DNA of 64,000 bases from Fistularia commersonii (lineage: Eukaryota > Chordata > Actinopteri > Syngnathiformes > Fistulariidae): positions 25,476,392 to 25,540,391 of the forward strand of contig JBBMNZ010000003.1 of assembly GCA_037954325.1 (NCBI GenBank), read 5' to 3'. The notes under the pieces were generated by a model that was given only the letters and a program-made list of their open reading frames with translations, had not been told where the DNA came from and searched no databases. Below are positions 46,651-59,603 of the stretch, in pieces. A program made the position numbers and the translations under genes. The first letter of the stretch is position 1. Every line of letters begins with the position of its first letter.

Positions 46651-48159
46651 ACTTAGTGGACGCGTACGAGCTTTAGCACCCCGAATTTCTTTCCCAGGTT
46701 TCGATTTTGCATCCGTATTATTGACCCCTTTCACCCCGTCTCCCCCTGCCGCTGACATTCAGTTCAAAATGACATCCTTTCATGATCGTACAGCGATTTG
46801 AAAATCTGCCTTCCCTTTCATTTCGGGCATATCCGCTGTGACGGCCCCCGGTGGCACAAAATCAAAGTCCAAAGTATTACGAAAAAAAAAAAAAAAAAAG
46901 AACTCATCTTGATCGTTTATCAAAAATAACCGATCAAAGTAATTTTCATCAAGGCGACGCATTTAAATCCCCATTATGCGCCGAGATTCGGAGATTACGA
47001 AACACCGCCTCGGCCTCGATTTCCTGCCTTGGGATTTAAACGTCTCAAAAAAAAAAAAAAAAAAAAAAAAAGAGGGCGTCAGAGCAGGCTAACGATTAGC
47101 AGGAGGTTAAACGAAGGCAACTAAAATTCCCCGAGGGGTGAAGCAGAGGCCTCGAGCGCGAGATAAGCCGAATAGAGAAATGACTGAATCCCCGTAAGGA
47201 CGACCTGAGAAGATGGATGGTCCAACGTCTCCATATGACTTTGGGAAGTGCGGGATGTTTGACCAACCGGGAAATTGGACAATGACAGCCGGGATCGGCG
47301 CTACGCGGCGTGAACACGTGGATAAAGCCATACACGAACGCATAAATGAATGAATGAATGCATTCACGGACGCCTGCAGATTCAGGAATTTAGCGACAGC
47401 AGACAAAATAATAGAAAAAAAAAAAAAATGATTCAAAGGTGGCATTTAGCGAAAGGTCCTTTTCGTTCTCAGGTGTCCGACACACCAGACATTACGTATT
47501 TATTAATTGATCCGCTGGTGTCAGTCGGTCCTGCACTCTTGCCAGGGGCGCTGGTCGCCGCTGATGGAATTCATTCGTCTACTTCATATTAAGTTTCCTT
47601 TGCTGCTTATTGACCTTTCGTTCAGGCGTTTTTTTTTTTTCCCCCCCATCGCTGACGTGCAGCGGGACCATTAGTTTCTAGCTTTCCTATTCTGCTTGGA
47701 GGCGGTAACAACTGAACACTTAACACCCTGCCCCGCTCAGAAAGCAATTCGGATGAAGTTGCTACGGATCGGTTTCAGCTATGCTAACGCCGTTTCCGTT
47801 TCGGAAACGCTACCTGCGGATGTTCATCCATCCACTTCGCTGATGATGTTGTGATGTATGTGACTAAACAGGGTTTTCTTCTTTTTCTTCTTCCCTTTAA
47901 TATGAAATATCATTAAAACGTGCACGCCGGCAGCTGATGCTATGCCGTATGGATTCAGCGACATGAAACAAGCGACGGTCGACAGCTAATCCGCATCTCG
48001 AGTAGCTAACACTCTTTTTCATGTTTTGACTGCATTTAGCATCATTAAAACACTAATTGCTAAACCACATTTGCTGTTGATTAGGCGAATAAACATGTCT
48101 GCCTTTATTTTCTCTTTCTCTCCACGACATTTTAAATACCAGCATACGTACTGTGACAC

Positions 48160-48190
<31 letters not shown>

Positions 48191-48956
48191 GAACAAAGGC
48201 ATGAAATGACTGACACGATCATATTTTCTAACCTCAGATTATCTGGCTTTTCTGTTTTATGTAACCACCACAGGCACAGCCACACACACACACACCACAC
48301 ACCACACACACACACACACCCCTGGGACACTCTTGAGAGGGGAAAAAAAAAAAAAAAAAAAAAGAAGAGTCATCCTCACGTATATTTCAATTCGCCGCAC
48401 CTTCTCGAACACAACGGCAAATGAAAGGACTCTCGTCCTTCATGCTGAAAAGATCTCCTCTCCACTTGCTATTTTTTGCCCGCTTGACGGAGAACAATAC
48501 TTGATTAAATCCCATTGGCAAAAGATATTTGGATCAAGGACCTTGATTAAAATGCAGAAATAGAAATTTCCTATCCGCTGAATCTCCGGCGCAATTATCC
48601 GGGAGAGCAAATGAGGAGGGTATGGGAGCACACCACATCTGTGGTTTTAATGCCATGTAAATAAAACATTAGAATTAAGACAAGTTCACTCTTAGCCACT
48701 ATATAGTGAGACGCTTCTAACTGTGAGGTTACTTCTCAGATATAATGCGAGCGCTTTGCATCGTTTATTTACTCATTTATTCACGCCTCTTCTTTTAGCC
48801 GTTAGCTTCGCAGTCGGCAGAGACTCCGGGGTTTTTTTTTTTTTTGGGTCCTTGGAATCGAGTTAAATGAATAATTATGCGAGTGATCGTCAGACGTACC
48901 TGAGTTAAAAATATCTCTTGTGGAGGAAACATTCGGCCTTCCGGATCTTATTTTGA
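46651..48956. other. Intergenic, possible conserved noncoding stretches, no gene supported
   Basis: A runs at 46880-46899 and 47047-47071, (CA)n at 48160-48187 and 48280-48319, A run at 48342-48363 and T run at 48833-48845. The sequence 48400-48660 is non-repetitive with ATTAAA and AATTATCC words and may be conserved, but that is untested. No domain-bearing frame. Confidence 0.4.
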
Positions 48957-49314
48957 AAAACGACTGTTTCCGCCTTCACGTCAGCTACCACAAGCTAGCC
49001 CTTGTAAAAACATTAGCCGGAAGCAAAAGTCGCCATAGAGCTTTTTCAGGAGGAAACAAGCAAACGATGAGAACGCAGAAGAGTTGCAGGTTGCCGGCAA
49101 AAAACAGCTGCATTTAAAAGAAAATATCAAGATTTCTACCCGAGTTACATCGCAAGAGGTGATAAAAAAGCTGCGCACCTGCTGTAAATTATTTGCAGTG
49201 AACAGCTAGCTAACTAAGCTATGGTGCAACATGATTGTAACTGGCTAACATAAAGTGTACTTGTTGAATTGAGATTAAATACGATGGAATGGCAAAAGTT
49301 TGGATTATTTGAAA
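48957..49314 (+). repeat. Interspersed repeat of unknown class, copy 2
   Basis: Same family and orientation as 5714-6146: CTTATTTTGAAAAACGACTG, GCTACCACAAGCT, AAACGATGAGA, GCAGAAGAGT, GAGATTAAATAC and GATTATTT in order. Copy 2 is about 75 bp shorter. No frame and no terminal inverted repeat. Confidence 0.65.
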
Positions 49315-49349
49315 CATTTTCATGCATAAAACCGGTTCCTGGTACAAAA

Positions 49350-51125
49350 AAGGTTGGGTTAGAGGGGGGAGGCGGAGCTTATCCTAGACATCACCTGTCA
49401 ATCAAAGGGTCACATATGGAGACGTCCAACCATTCGCCTTCTCATTCACACCTGTGGACAAATGAGTCTTCACTGAAACACTTGACTGTGGGTGGAAGAT
49501 GGAGAATCTGGAGAGAACCAAAGCAGGAGAACCTGCGGAGAACCAAGGCAGGCAGGGGAGAACATGGAGAGAATCCTCAACGGCAGGGTGGGGGATCAGA
49601 AGAGAACCAGGTAGGAGAACATGGTGAGAACCAAGATAGGGAGAACATAGAGAGAACCAGGTAGGAGAACATGGAGAGAACCAAGATAGGAGAACATGGA
49701 GAGAACCAAGATAGGGGAACATGGTGAGAACCAGGTAGGAGAACATGGTGAGAACCAAGATAGGGAGAACATAGAGAGAACCAGGTAGGAGAACATGGAG
49801 AGAACCAGGTAGGAGAACATAGAGAGAACCAGGTAGGAGAACATGGAGAGAACCAAGATAGGAGAACATGGAGAGAACCAAGATAGGAGAACATGGAGAG
49901 AACCAAGGTAGGAGAACATAGAGAGAACCAAGATAGGAGAACATGGAGAGAACCAAGATAGGAGAACATGGAGAGAACCAAGATAGGAGAACATGGAAAG
50001 AACAAGGTAGGAGAACATGGAGAGAACCAGGTAGGATAACATGGAGAGAACCAAGATAGGAGAACATGGAGAGAACCAGGTAGGAGAACATAGAGAGAAC
50101 CAGGTAGGATAACATGGAGAGAACCAGGTAGGAGAACATAGAGAGAACCAGGTAGGAGAACATGGAGAGAACCAAGATAGGAGAACATGGAGAGAACCAG
50201 GTAGGAGAACATAGAGAGAACCAGATAGGAGAACATGGAGAGAACCAGATAGGAGAACATGGAAAGAACAAGGTAGGAGAACATGGAGAGAACCAGGTAG
50301 GAGAACATAGAGAGAACCAGGTAGGAGAACATGGAGAGAACCAAGATAGGAGAACATGGAGAGAACCAGGTAGGAGAACATAGAGAGAACCAGGTAGGAT
50401 AACATGGAGAGAACCAGGTAGGAGAACATAGAGAGAACCAGGTAGGAGAACATGGAGAGAACCAGGTAGGAGAACATAGAGAGAACCAGATAGGAGAACA
50501 TGGAGAGAACCAAGATAGGAGAACATGGAGAGAACCAGATAGGAGAACATGGAAAGAACAAGGTAGGAGAACATGGAGAGAACCAGGTAGGATAACATGG
50601 AGAGAACCAAGATAGGAGAACATGGAGAGAACCAGATAGGAGAACATGGAAAGAACAAGGTAGGAGAACATGGAGAGAACCAGGTAGGAGAACATAGAGA
50701 GAACCAGGTAGGAGAACATGGAGAGAACCAAGATAGGAGAACATGGAGAGAACCAGGTAGGAGAACATGGAGAGAACCAGGTAGGAGAACATGGAGAGAA
50801 CCAAGATAGGAGAACATGGAGAGAACCAGATAGGAGAACATGGAAAGAACAAGGTAGGAGAACATGGAGAGAACCAGGTAGGATAACATGGAGAGAACCA
50901 AGATAGGAGACCATGGAGAGAACCAGGTAGGAGAACATGGAAAGAACAAGGTAGGAGAACATGGAGAGAACCAGGTAGGAGAACATGGAAAGAACAAGGT
51001 AGGAGAACATGGAAAGAACAAGGTAGGAGAACATGGAGAGAACCAGGTAGGAGAACATGGAAAGAACCAGGTAGGAGAACATGGAGAGAACCCATGCAGG
51101 CTGGGGGGGCAGGAGACTCCATGCA
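49350..51125. repeat. 24/25-bp minisatellite expanded inside an abundant teleost repeat
   Basis: About 60 units of AGGTAGGAGAACATGGAGAG followed by AACC (24 bp), or the AAGATAGG variant (25 bp), fill 49605-51095. Left of it (49380-49510) is the upstream half of the teleost repeat: CACACCTGTGGACAAATGAG, ACTTGACTGTGGGTGGAAGA, GGAGAGAACC. Right of it is the downstream half, GAGAACCCATGCAGG and GGAGACTCCATGCAG. Mixing of 24- and 25-bp units keeps all three minus-strand frames open for 539-576 codons; these are not genes. Confidence 0.95.
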
Positions 51126-51182
51126 GTGTTGAAACAAGGAACCAAGAATGTATTTATTTCCGTTGTTTCCTTTTTTCGGTAA

Positions 51183-51187
51183 ACACA

Positions 51188-51231
<44 letters not shown>

Positions 51232-51250
51232 AACACACACACACACACAC
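51183..51250. repeat. CA microsatellite
   Basis: (CA)n with CCACA and AAACA interruptions, immediately right of the minisatellite. Confidence 0.9.
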
Positions 51251-53458
51251 CTTGCATCTGCTCTGCAGCCAAACCTGCTGAGCGTAGTTTTCCCTCTGAC
51301 ACGCCACCAGAACCTGGCAGACCGAGCGGTTTCTCCCGACCTCTTGGTCAGAAGGTTCCAGCGCCGGTCAGGATGTTAATTACGCCGCTAATGGAAACTT
51401 CTCCTCGGAATGAATCGAAGCTCGCCATAATCCCCGTTTCCTCCACCGCCGGGCCGTCACCTCACCTCGCCGGTCAGCTGACTCTTCATCCCGTCACGCC
51501 GAGGTTCACGGATCCTTGCCGTCGGCGATTTACTTCGAGTCGCGTCGATAATCCGAACGTAAACTCGTTGTAAATCCGCCGCTTTCTGACGTCCTGGAAG
51601 CCGCGGCTGACCTGATTTTTTTTCACGGGTTAACCGTACACACTCCCCCGAGGCCCAAAAGTCCGTCTCGCTGGAACGTTACGGCGGCAGCTGGATCGCG
51701 AAGGTTTCCCGGAGCGAGCTAGCGAGCGAGTTAGCAAGTAGCGCTGGGGTTGGATGGGGTCAGTATGCTAACTGGTGTGTCGCTAGTTCTACATTTAAAC
51801 TGTCCAAAAAAAAACAACCTCTGCTGCTCCTCATCGTGCCGTCAAATATCAGTGTGTATCTGCGTGCAGTTTATATTTCATACCTTGTGGTTTAACGTTC
51901 ACTGCAAATTCGCGCTTTATTATTACAATTACTTTTAATCTCATGCCACCGTCGGATTGTGAGAAACGTCTTTTCCATTCCTTTGCATATCCAGTACATG
52001 CAGAGAAATTGACAAATAAAGCTGACTTTGACTAACGTACATATTCATCTGTATAATATCTTCATCCTACCCTACCTGTAAATCACCTGTAATCGCCTGA
52101 CATGTACACATTGTTGTTTTTTTTAATTTCATCTGCACCCGCTGCTCTTTTGCACTTGTGGTTAAATGCTAAGCTGTGTTTCGTTGCCCTCTACTTGTAC
52201 ATGTAATGATTCATTAATACACAGGACAAGGTGTTACTGTCCCTTGGGCCAAAATTCGAGGTAAAACACATCTGGAAGCACAATTCAGGCTGTAGAGAAG
52301 CTATCTATGACAAACAATGAGCAAGTTACCAGCAGGCTAACACACAACCAAAAGGACACCGCTAACCTCCATTAGCCGTCGGGGTTTTCAACTTGGCACC
52401 CTCCATCATCGGGGTTTCCTCGAGTTAGGCACCTCAAGGAGGCTTGACAGTGAAATCCAGCGTCCTGGAAACCCCTCCTTCCATGCTGCGTAGCTGATGC
52501 ACAAGTAAACAATCTTTCCGTAGCTCCCGCCCAAGCTACCATGCTCCCTCCTTAGCCACAAACATTCACTTGCTCCTTCTGCTGCTCGAGACCGCAAGTT
52601 TCAAGCTCCCGACTTTGCCACAAACCCACGACAGACCACCTCTGCAGGCCGCGCCCTCGCTGCTCTGCCTCCGCCGCCATCTTAGCATATCTAGCTTTTT
52701 CTGCACTCAATAGCCTCTTCATCTCCCATGGAAACGTAAGTACGATAAAACACACTAGACCATGGCAACATATCTAAGTTAATTTTATCTGCACATGCTA
52801 CTCTTCTGCACTTGCGGTTATAGCTGAGCTGCCTTTTGTTGCCCTCTACTTGTTTGCGTATGACAGTAAGAGTTGAATCAAAATATCTAATCCGGGACTC
52901 ACCCGATGTTTAATCATGAAGGCAGGTTGTGCAAAAAAAAAGGAAGAGTGCTCGTTCGCGGGAAATCGTACTTTTGCTCCCCAAACGACAGACCTGCCAA
53001 TTTAGCAAAAGCGGCAAAGTCATCAAACCGCAATGAACCGCCTCAGAATACCCGGGGACGGCTGACACTTTACCGTTTACCTTCCGATTCACGCGTTCTT
53101 TATTCGCACCGTCAATGAGCAGATGCTGAATTGCAAATTCTCCATTTCCACTGCATCTTTCACTCACTTCCCCGTCATGTATTGATTTGTATTCTTTCCT
53201 TGTTAAGCTACTTGAGAACCGTCTCTCACACACACACACACACACATGCGAGTGTGAGTAGATTTGCTAATCAACACAATGGGGCTGAGCTCTTCCCACT
53301 GCTGCTGAGACTGAAGGACAAGCAACTGCTCCAAGAAGACCACAAGGAGACAGCATGGCATCAGCTGCCAAAAGCAATACAGAGTTTTTCATGAAGGAGC
53401 TCCATAATGTACCTAATATCTCAGCACATCCTGCTTAGCTGGTAATATTTAGTGGCTT
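51251..53458. other. Intergenic with LINE-like 3' tails, no gene supported
   Basis: Three LINE-like 3' ends lie here. One has GACAAATAAAGCTGACTTTG (52011-52030). Two have TGCACTTG(T/C)GGTTA(A/T) and GTTGCCCTCTACTTGT, near 52155-52205 and 52811-52860; the latter ends in ACAGTAAGAGTTGAATC. Both resemble a fish LINE 3' UTR known for CATTTCGTTG-type ends. The frames at 52406-52755 and 52906-53245 have no domain. (CA)n lies at 53227-53246. Confidence 0.5.
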
Positions 53459-54515
53459 ATTGTATGAGGAAGTCTAGTGGCAGAGAAGTAGATTTGACTG
53501 GTGCAGGACATGTATGCTCGCTGTGAGACTGGTGAGATGTGCTATAGGTGTAACAGAGAAGTTCAAGGTGGAGGTGGGACTTCGTCAGGGATCAGCTCTG
53601 AGCCCCTTCTTGTTTGCAGATGGACAGGTTTGGTGATGGACAGGCTGACAGAGGAGGTTAGACGGGAATGTCCATGGACCATGATGTTTGCAAATGACAA
53701 TGAGAAAAAGCATATGACAGGGTGCCAAGAGTGGAGCTCTGGTATTGTATGAGGAAGTCTGGAGTGGCAGAAAAGTATGTTAGACTGGTGCAGGACATGT
53801 ATGCTCGCTGTGAGACACTGGTACGGTGTGCTGTAGGGGTAACAGAGAAGTTCAAGGTGGAGGTGGGACTCCATCAGGGATCAGCTCTGAGCCCCTTCTT
53901 GTTCGCAATGGTGATGGATAGGCTGACAGATGAGGTTAGACAGGAATCCCCATGGACCATGATGTTTGCAGATGACATTGTGATCTGTAGTAAGAGCAAG
54001 AAACAGGTTTCAGGGAAATCTAGAGGTGGAGGTATGCTCTGGAAAAGGTTGGAATGGATGGAGAAAACTGTCAGGGGTGCTATGTGATAGAAGACTATCA
54101 GCCAGAATGAATGGAAAAGTGGAGGAGACAGTGGTGAGATGCTCTACAAACGCTGACAATGACCAAAGGACAGGAGGCAGAGCTGGAGGTCGCAGAGATG
54201 AAGATGTTGAGGTTCTCTTTGGGGGCGACCAGGATGGAGAGGATCAGGAATGAGTCCATCAGAGAGACGGCACATGGTAGATGTTTCGGAGAGAAGGTTA
54301 GAGATGGTTGGGTCATGGACAGAGGAGGGAGAGTGAATATATTGGTAGACAGATGCTGGAATTGGAGGTCTAGAGGAAGACCAAAGAGAAGAATGACATC
54401 ATGAGAGATGATATGACGTTAGTTGGTGTGTGAGAGGAGGATCCAGAGAACAGGGTTAGATGGAGAAGGTGGAATTGCTGTGGAGACCCTTCAAGGGAAA
54501 AGACCAAAGGAAAAG
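53459..54515 (+). pseudogene. RTE-type LINE, reverse-transcriptase pseudogene with internal duplication
   Basis: Two RT segments are joined. The first (53459-53699) has a decayed VQDMYARCE.. block and a FAND catalytic box. The second starts at 53700 with EKKHMTGCQEWSS in one frame and VELWYCMRKSGVAEKYVRLV in another, then GLHQGSALSPFLFAMVMDRL and an intact MMFADDIVIC box (about 53958-53987). After CSKSKKQV a deletion joins directly to WNGWRKLSGVLCDRR, followed by EAELEVAEMKMLRFSLG in a third frame and RSRGRPKRR. The duplication offset is 287 bp. Frameshifts and the deletion make it non-functional. Confidence 0.85.
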
Positions 54516-55404
54516 AAAAAAATATATTAATTTTCATATTTTTTTGCATGCATAATACATATATATATTAAAAATATTGCTTTTTAAATTATTTGACATA
54601 TTCTAATACATCCATATCCTGTCACCTTTCATTGCCACTTCTAAATGTAAATTAGTGCCGGGCTGATATGAAAATTGCAATAACTGTCACTTCACACAGC
54701 GATTTGATAAAATATACACACACACACATGCGTGTGTATGTATATTATATATATGTATGTTTACAGTCTATTTTGATAAAGGAAAAAGTTATTACCCTCA
54801 AGCTAAAAGGACAGTGTATCGGTATCGTTGCCCACGCGTGGGCGGGGTTAAGATCTGGGAGGGAGGAAAAATATAAAAACAGTGGCTGAACAAAAGTTAT
54901 ACTTCAACAAGGGCAAAAATCATCACTAATTAAACATTTTTCCCAGAAATATACGTGTATATATATATTATTTAGGAAGGTTTCAAATTCATATTTATGT
55001 ATTTTTCTGCGTGCCGCTGTAGCACGTCGTGTGCAGCCGATCTCGAGGTCAAACGCTACAAATTCAGTTATTATAACACCAACTTCCTGTTTGTGATGAT
55101 GTCATTTCCTCTATCTGACTTAAACGACCAAAAATTAGACGGGGATGAATTCATGAATGAGAGGGTGAACGCTTGTACACCTAAAAACGATACATGAATA
55201 ACATATTAAATTATTTCTTTTCTTTTTTTTTTTGTCCGAATGAATGAATGAATGAATGAATGAATAAACCATTATCTTTTTTTTTTTTTTTTTCTTTTTT
55301 TTCCAGATGGCACTGGAAGACTGCAGCGCGTCGCATCCACTCCAACTATTTTTAACTTTTCGTATTTATGAATTAATATATCTATCCGCTCCTCTTTTGC
55401 TGCT
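54516..55404. other. A/T-rich intergenic, no gene seen
   Basis: (CA)n near 54715-54728, TA-rich stretches, a GTGAATG-type word near 55155 and (GAAT)n at 55238-55263. T runs lie near 55220-55230 and 55278-55303. No domain. Confidence 0.4.
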
Positions 55405-55465
55405 GTGGCAAACAAATTCCCCCCTTTGGAGATCAATAAGGTATAATCTTATCTTATCTCATCTT
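55405..55465 (+). mobile_element. LINE 3' tail
   Basis: CTGTGGCAAACAAATTCCCC, then GGAGATCAATAAGGTATAAT, then a (CTTAT) tail. It is the same type as 5588-5675 and 30105-30235. Confidence 0.65.
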
Positions 55466-55812
55466 AGTGTAAAAAGGTGTGTTTGTTTGCGTTACATGAA
55501 CATGCAAAGGACAAAAACAACGGTTGAACAAACGCGTAGAAGGACGAGATCAAACATTGTTGGTCATTTTTTTTTTTTTTTTTATTTGACCTTTTCAGCT
55601 TTTTTTTTTTTTTCTTTCTCTTTTTTTTTTTTTTTTTTTCTTTTTTTTCTCCATTTAGATCACAATGAACAAAGCCTTTAGACAATAGCGGTTGAAATAA
55701 TCCATACAAATGAACGTCCCTGGTCTTTCACCAGTCGCCCGTTGCAGCGTGGAGCCCTATGCTATCAGTGCGGGTCGGAAGGTGTGGGTGCCATTTTTGT
55801 TTCAACTGATCG

Positions 55813-55871
<59 letters not shown>

Positions 55872-55941
55872 TGTCGGTCAAGAAAACCAGAGGCGGTGAG
55901 CCACATTCAACAAGGCCTCATCCTAATCACTCAGTAAGAAG

Positions 55942-55972
<31 letters not shown>

Positions 55973-57364
55973 AAAATCAAATAAAAATTAAATTGAAAAA
56001 AGCAGTCGAGTGGGCAACAATAACCCATTCCAGACCGAGTGATGCACCGCTGAGTACGCCTGATACCCACAGCATGTAATTACACAGTAATGAGGGCCTC
56101 GCTTTATGCTGGGGACTCGCATGTTGACCTCAAGAAAGCAGGCTTCGCTTTGTTACGCAGCCTGAGAACGGAGGGCCATGGCTTAAAAACAAGACCCCCC
56201 TTCCCGTCTTTTTCTTTCCGCGGCGGCGCCGGGCTCGCTTACCGCCCGCCGTTTGCATGGCGGGCGGGATCTGGGGTTACGGGGGGGCTCCATTAGAGGG
56301 GGGTGGACGGCGCCGGACTGTAAGTGATTGTTCATGGCGGCCGGACAGGGGGAAAAACGTCCGCCGCGTCGCTTTTTTACACATTTGGAGGCGTAATGAA
56401 AAGGAGATGGGGTCGCTATCGAGAAACGGGGGGCTAATTTGAGACGCCGGATGGCGACAGAAGGGAGAATAAACCCTGCGCTCCAGTCTGAAGGCGCCAC
56501 ATTTGCACGGGTGTTATTTCATTTACTTATTCCTTCTCTTTTTGCCTTTATTTCACCATCAAGGAGCCCTGCGTTGAGAGGCAGTGTGTCGCTGAAGAAG
56601 TGGTGAAGTGTGTGAAGTGTGTGTGTGTGTTTGCACGCGTGAACCGTCGTGCATCTCGACACTCTACGTGTGACGTGATTGACAGACTTGACTCATCCAA
56701 GTATTTACTGTAAGAGATCCATAAAAAAAAAAAAAAAAAAAGAAAGTGGGGAGAAAAAAATTGAAAAACAAGCGTAAATATCAAATCACCACCCAAAATA
56801 AAAAAAACAGTCTCTGCAATCTCTGAGGAAGGAAAGAAAAAAAAAAAGGAGGTTGAATAAACGGAAAAATCAAACGCCACGCGGTCGACAGCTAGCTTTT
56901 AGCTCACCGGAGGCGAGAAAGCAAAATGAAGAACAACGGGGGGAAACGAGTGGCGGAGAGAGAACTCCAGTCGCTTCCCGCGCGGTAAACACTCCCGGAG
57001 ATCGTCTGGAGACACAGCAAGTCGCCGCTATCTTTCACGGACGCCGCCCCCGAAACACACCCGTCCAGGAAATACTAGAAAAAGCAGATGGCGGTTTAAG
57101 AGGCCGAAAGTCTCTTTAAGAAAGCCTGAACGGCAGAGAAAACGCCGCGTTTTCTCTGCCGGTGAAATGTTTCTCGAGTACGAAGACGAAGACGACGACG
57201 ACGACGACGAAGACGACGACAACGAGGTTAGGAAGGACACGGGAAAAGAAAAGGGGCGGTTGGGGCGCCTTCTTTGGCACCTTTTTCGTAGAAAACGCAC
57301 ATTCCGGCGGCCCGGGGCTTCCGAAGCGGTGAACGACGAACGGCGAGCTCTCCGCAGAGACAGT
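55466..57364. other. Intergenic with T, TG and A runs and a GC-rich block, no gene seen
   Basis: Long T runs at 55568-55652, (TG)n at 55816-55870 and an A run at 55942-55970. The GC-rich block 56190-56440 has short frames and no domain. A runs lie at 56723-56741 and 56836-56847. The (GAC/GAA)n stretch at 57182-57226 gives an acidic frame that is low complexity. The PCDH19 transcript could extend into this stretch. Confidence 0.4.
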
Positions 57365-57734
57365 AAGGCAGTTTTTTGGATGTTTTATTATTATTTTTTT
57401 TTTGTCAATGATCACCAGGAAAAACCCACTTCACTTCCTGTATGGCGAGATTTTTTTTTTCTTTTTTTTTTTTTCTTTTTTTTTTTTTTTTTGTTTGTTA
57501 TTTGGAAAGAAAGTACAAACCAATAGAAGGTACGCTTAAAAGGAAAATAGCTGCCCTGTAAAAAAAAAAAAAAAAAAAAAATGAATAAAAAAAAAATTAA
57601 TTTGAAAAAAAAATCAAATTTGAAAAAAATTCTCTTGGCCGCCGCTTCTGGTCGGCTCTGGATTATATTAAAAGAAAAAGAGACAAAAATATTGATCCAG
57701 CTGCTTCCGAGGGGATAAAAAAGAGGCGATTATG

Positions 57735-57765
<31 letters not shown>

Positions 57766-58581
57766 GCAAAAAATAAAATCCCCAAAAAACAAATTGGCAA
57801 AATAAATTAAAAAAAAAAAAAATCAAACAAAAAAAAACAAACAAACCCCAAACTCACAGAGTTCGACAGCTACTAAGGCAACTCTTTTTTTTGCCGAAAA
57901 TACAATATAAGCCCATGTATATTGCAACACAACTATTATATTCATTTAATAAAATACACAATATAGCTTTTGTACACATTAACAATTTTGGCTCAAATGC
58001 ACAGGAGTTTTTGCAGGAACATAGAAAAGGAAAAGAAAGGGCGGCTCCTGGAATGCGGACACGTCTACCGGCTACATTTACACACACATATAAACGATGT
58101 CGTGTATAGTGACGATGCCAAGGGACATTTTTTCGGGGTTATTTGTCTCTGAGACGGCGGCGGCGTCCTTTTCGCGGCCGAGCCTCTCGCCTCCGGAGGA
58201 CGCGCCTCCTCCTCTTCTTTTACCGAGATTCCTCGTCTCCTTTTCTTCTTCTTCTTCTTCTTTTTTTTTTTAAGTTCTTATAAAATGTATAAATATTATG
58301 TTAATATTTGGACACTACACATGGATTCATACATATAGTCATCTATATAACCATATAGATATCATCTTTTCACAGTTGAGCAAGATGTCCCTTTTTCTTT
58401 TTTTTTTTTTTTTATACAACTGGTGATTGCCTCGAGGCGTCGTCTCACACACACACACACACGCACACACTCTCGTGCGCGCACACACTCACACACACGG
58501 TAATTCACTGTACACAAGGGACTGAAAGCTGACGATGTACATGTAAGAGACAATTACACAGATGGCCAGAGGTGTGTGTTG

Positions 58582-58618
<37 letters not shown>

Positions 58619-58733
58619 AGGGGGGGGGGGGTTGCATGTGTGTGTGTTGGGTGTGCGCGTGTCAAACTGATGCATGGGATTACACTGGTCAGCGACATGA
58701 ATGTTTAAATAGAAGCGTGAGACGGAAACACGG

Positions 58734-58776
<43 letters not shown>

Positions 58777-59054
58777 ACGTGGCTACAAATGGCGGGTGGA
58801 AAGGTGGTTTTGCACTGCAATTAATTTTCCTTGAGCAGAGCCCTCAGCCCCGTCCACCCACCCCGGGTTCGGGGGACGAACCCCCTGATTGACTGGGTCT
58901 CTCCGTGCTCCGTCCGTTGCTTAGCAACCGCAACCAATCACAGAAGAGACGCCGCCGCCGCCACGCCACGCGACCTCTGAACTTTGCCCTGTCGCCACGT
59001 AGATTGTCTCGTCTGACCGCTAGCAGTCCTTTCTGGCTCGGACGTCTACGGCCG

Positions 59055-59104
<50 letters not shown>

Positions 59105-59603
59105 AACAGAAACCCACTTACACACACTTGGATATGCGGGTTTTCACGACGAGACCGTGGACGACACACACATATGAGCTGGTGGGCACTTAGATAATAG
59201 CTTGGCGAGGCGCCGCCGTTCGCTTTTTAAGAATCCAAAACAAAAAATATATATTTATATATATTTATAAATTCAGCAGAATAGAGAGGTTGTGTTACAC
59301 TGTTCCTCGTTGTCGCCGGGGTCAGGGGGGCCGGGGGGGGGGGGGGGGGGCGGCGGGGGGGTCTCGGCATCAAAACCGGCGACGGACGGACGGAAGAAAC
59401 GTCCCCGTCGTCGTCGTTACATTTAGCAAATACAGTGAAAAGGGCTCTGAGTATGAGAGCGATTTTTTTTTTTTTTGTTTGTTTTTCTTTTTAAATTACG
59501 TGTTTTCCGCGACAGTTCGGGACGGAATAAACCAAACTCCACCCTCGCCGTCTCTCCCTTCCTTCTCTCTCTCTCACTTTCTCTCGCCGTCTTGTCACTG
59601 GTG
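57365..59603 (-). other. pcdh19: Probable PCDH19 3' UTR (end uncertain)
   Basis: This is the sequence downstream of the PCDH19 stop, transcribed right to left. Mammalian PCDH19 has a 3' UTR of several kilobases, so most of it is probably transcribed. AATAAA on the minus strand is at 57389-57384, giving one possible end near 57365; another lies at 56552-56547. The A/T-rich stretches 57890-58140 and 59240-59300 look like ordinary UTR. The region also holds CA/TG runs (59063-59101, 58740-58774, 58582-58618, 58446-58498), a G run (59333-59350), a C run (57735-57754) and A/T homopolymers. No other gene was seen. The boundary is inferred only; RNA reads would set it. Confidence 0.4.

Noticed and set aside
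49402..51307. Three overlapping minus-strand open frames of 539-576 codons
   Set aside because: They are translations of the same 24/25-bp minisatellite in all three frames (Leu-Ser-Met-Phe-Ser-Tyr-type repeats); no domain and no unique sequence outside the array.
57167..57526. Acidic Glu/Asp-rich frame
   Set aside because: Made by a GAC/GAA trinucleotide run followed by T homopolymers.
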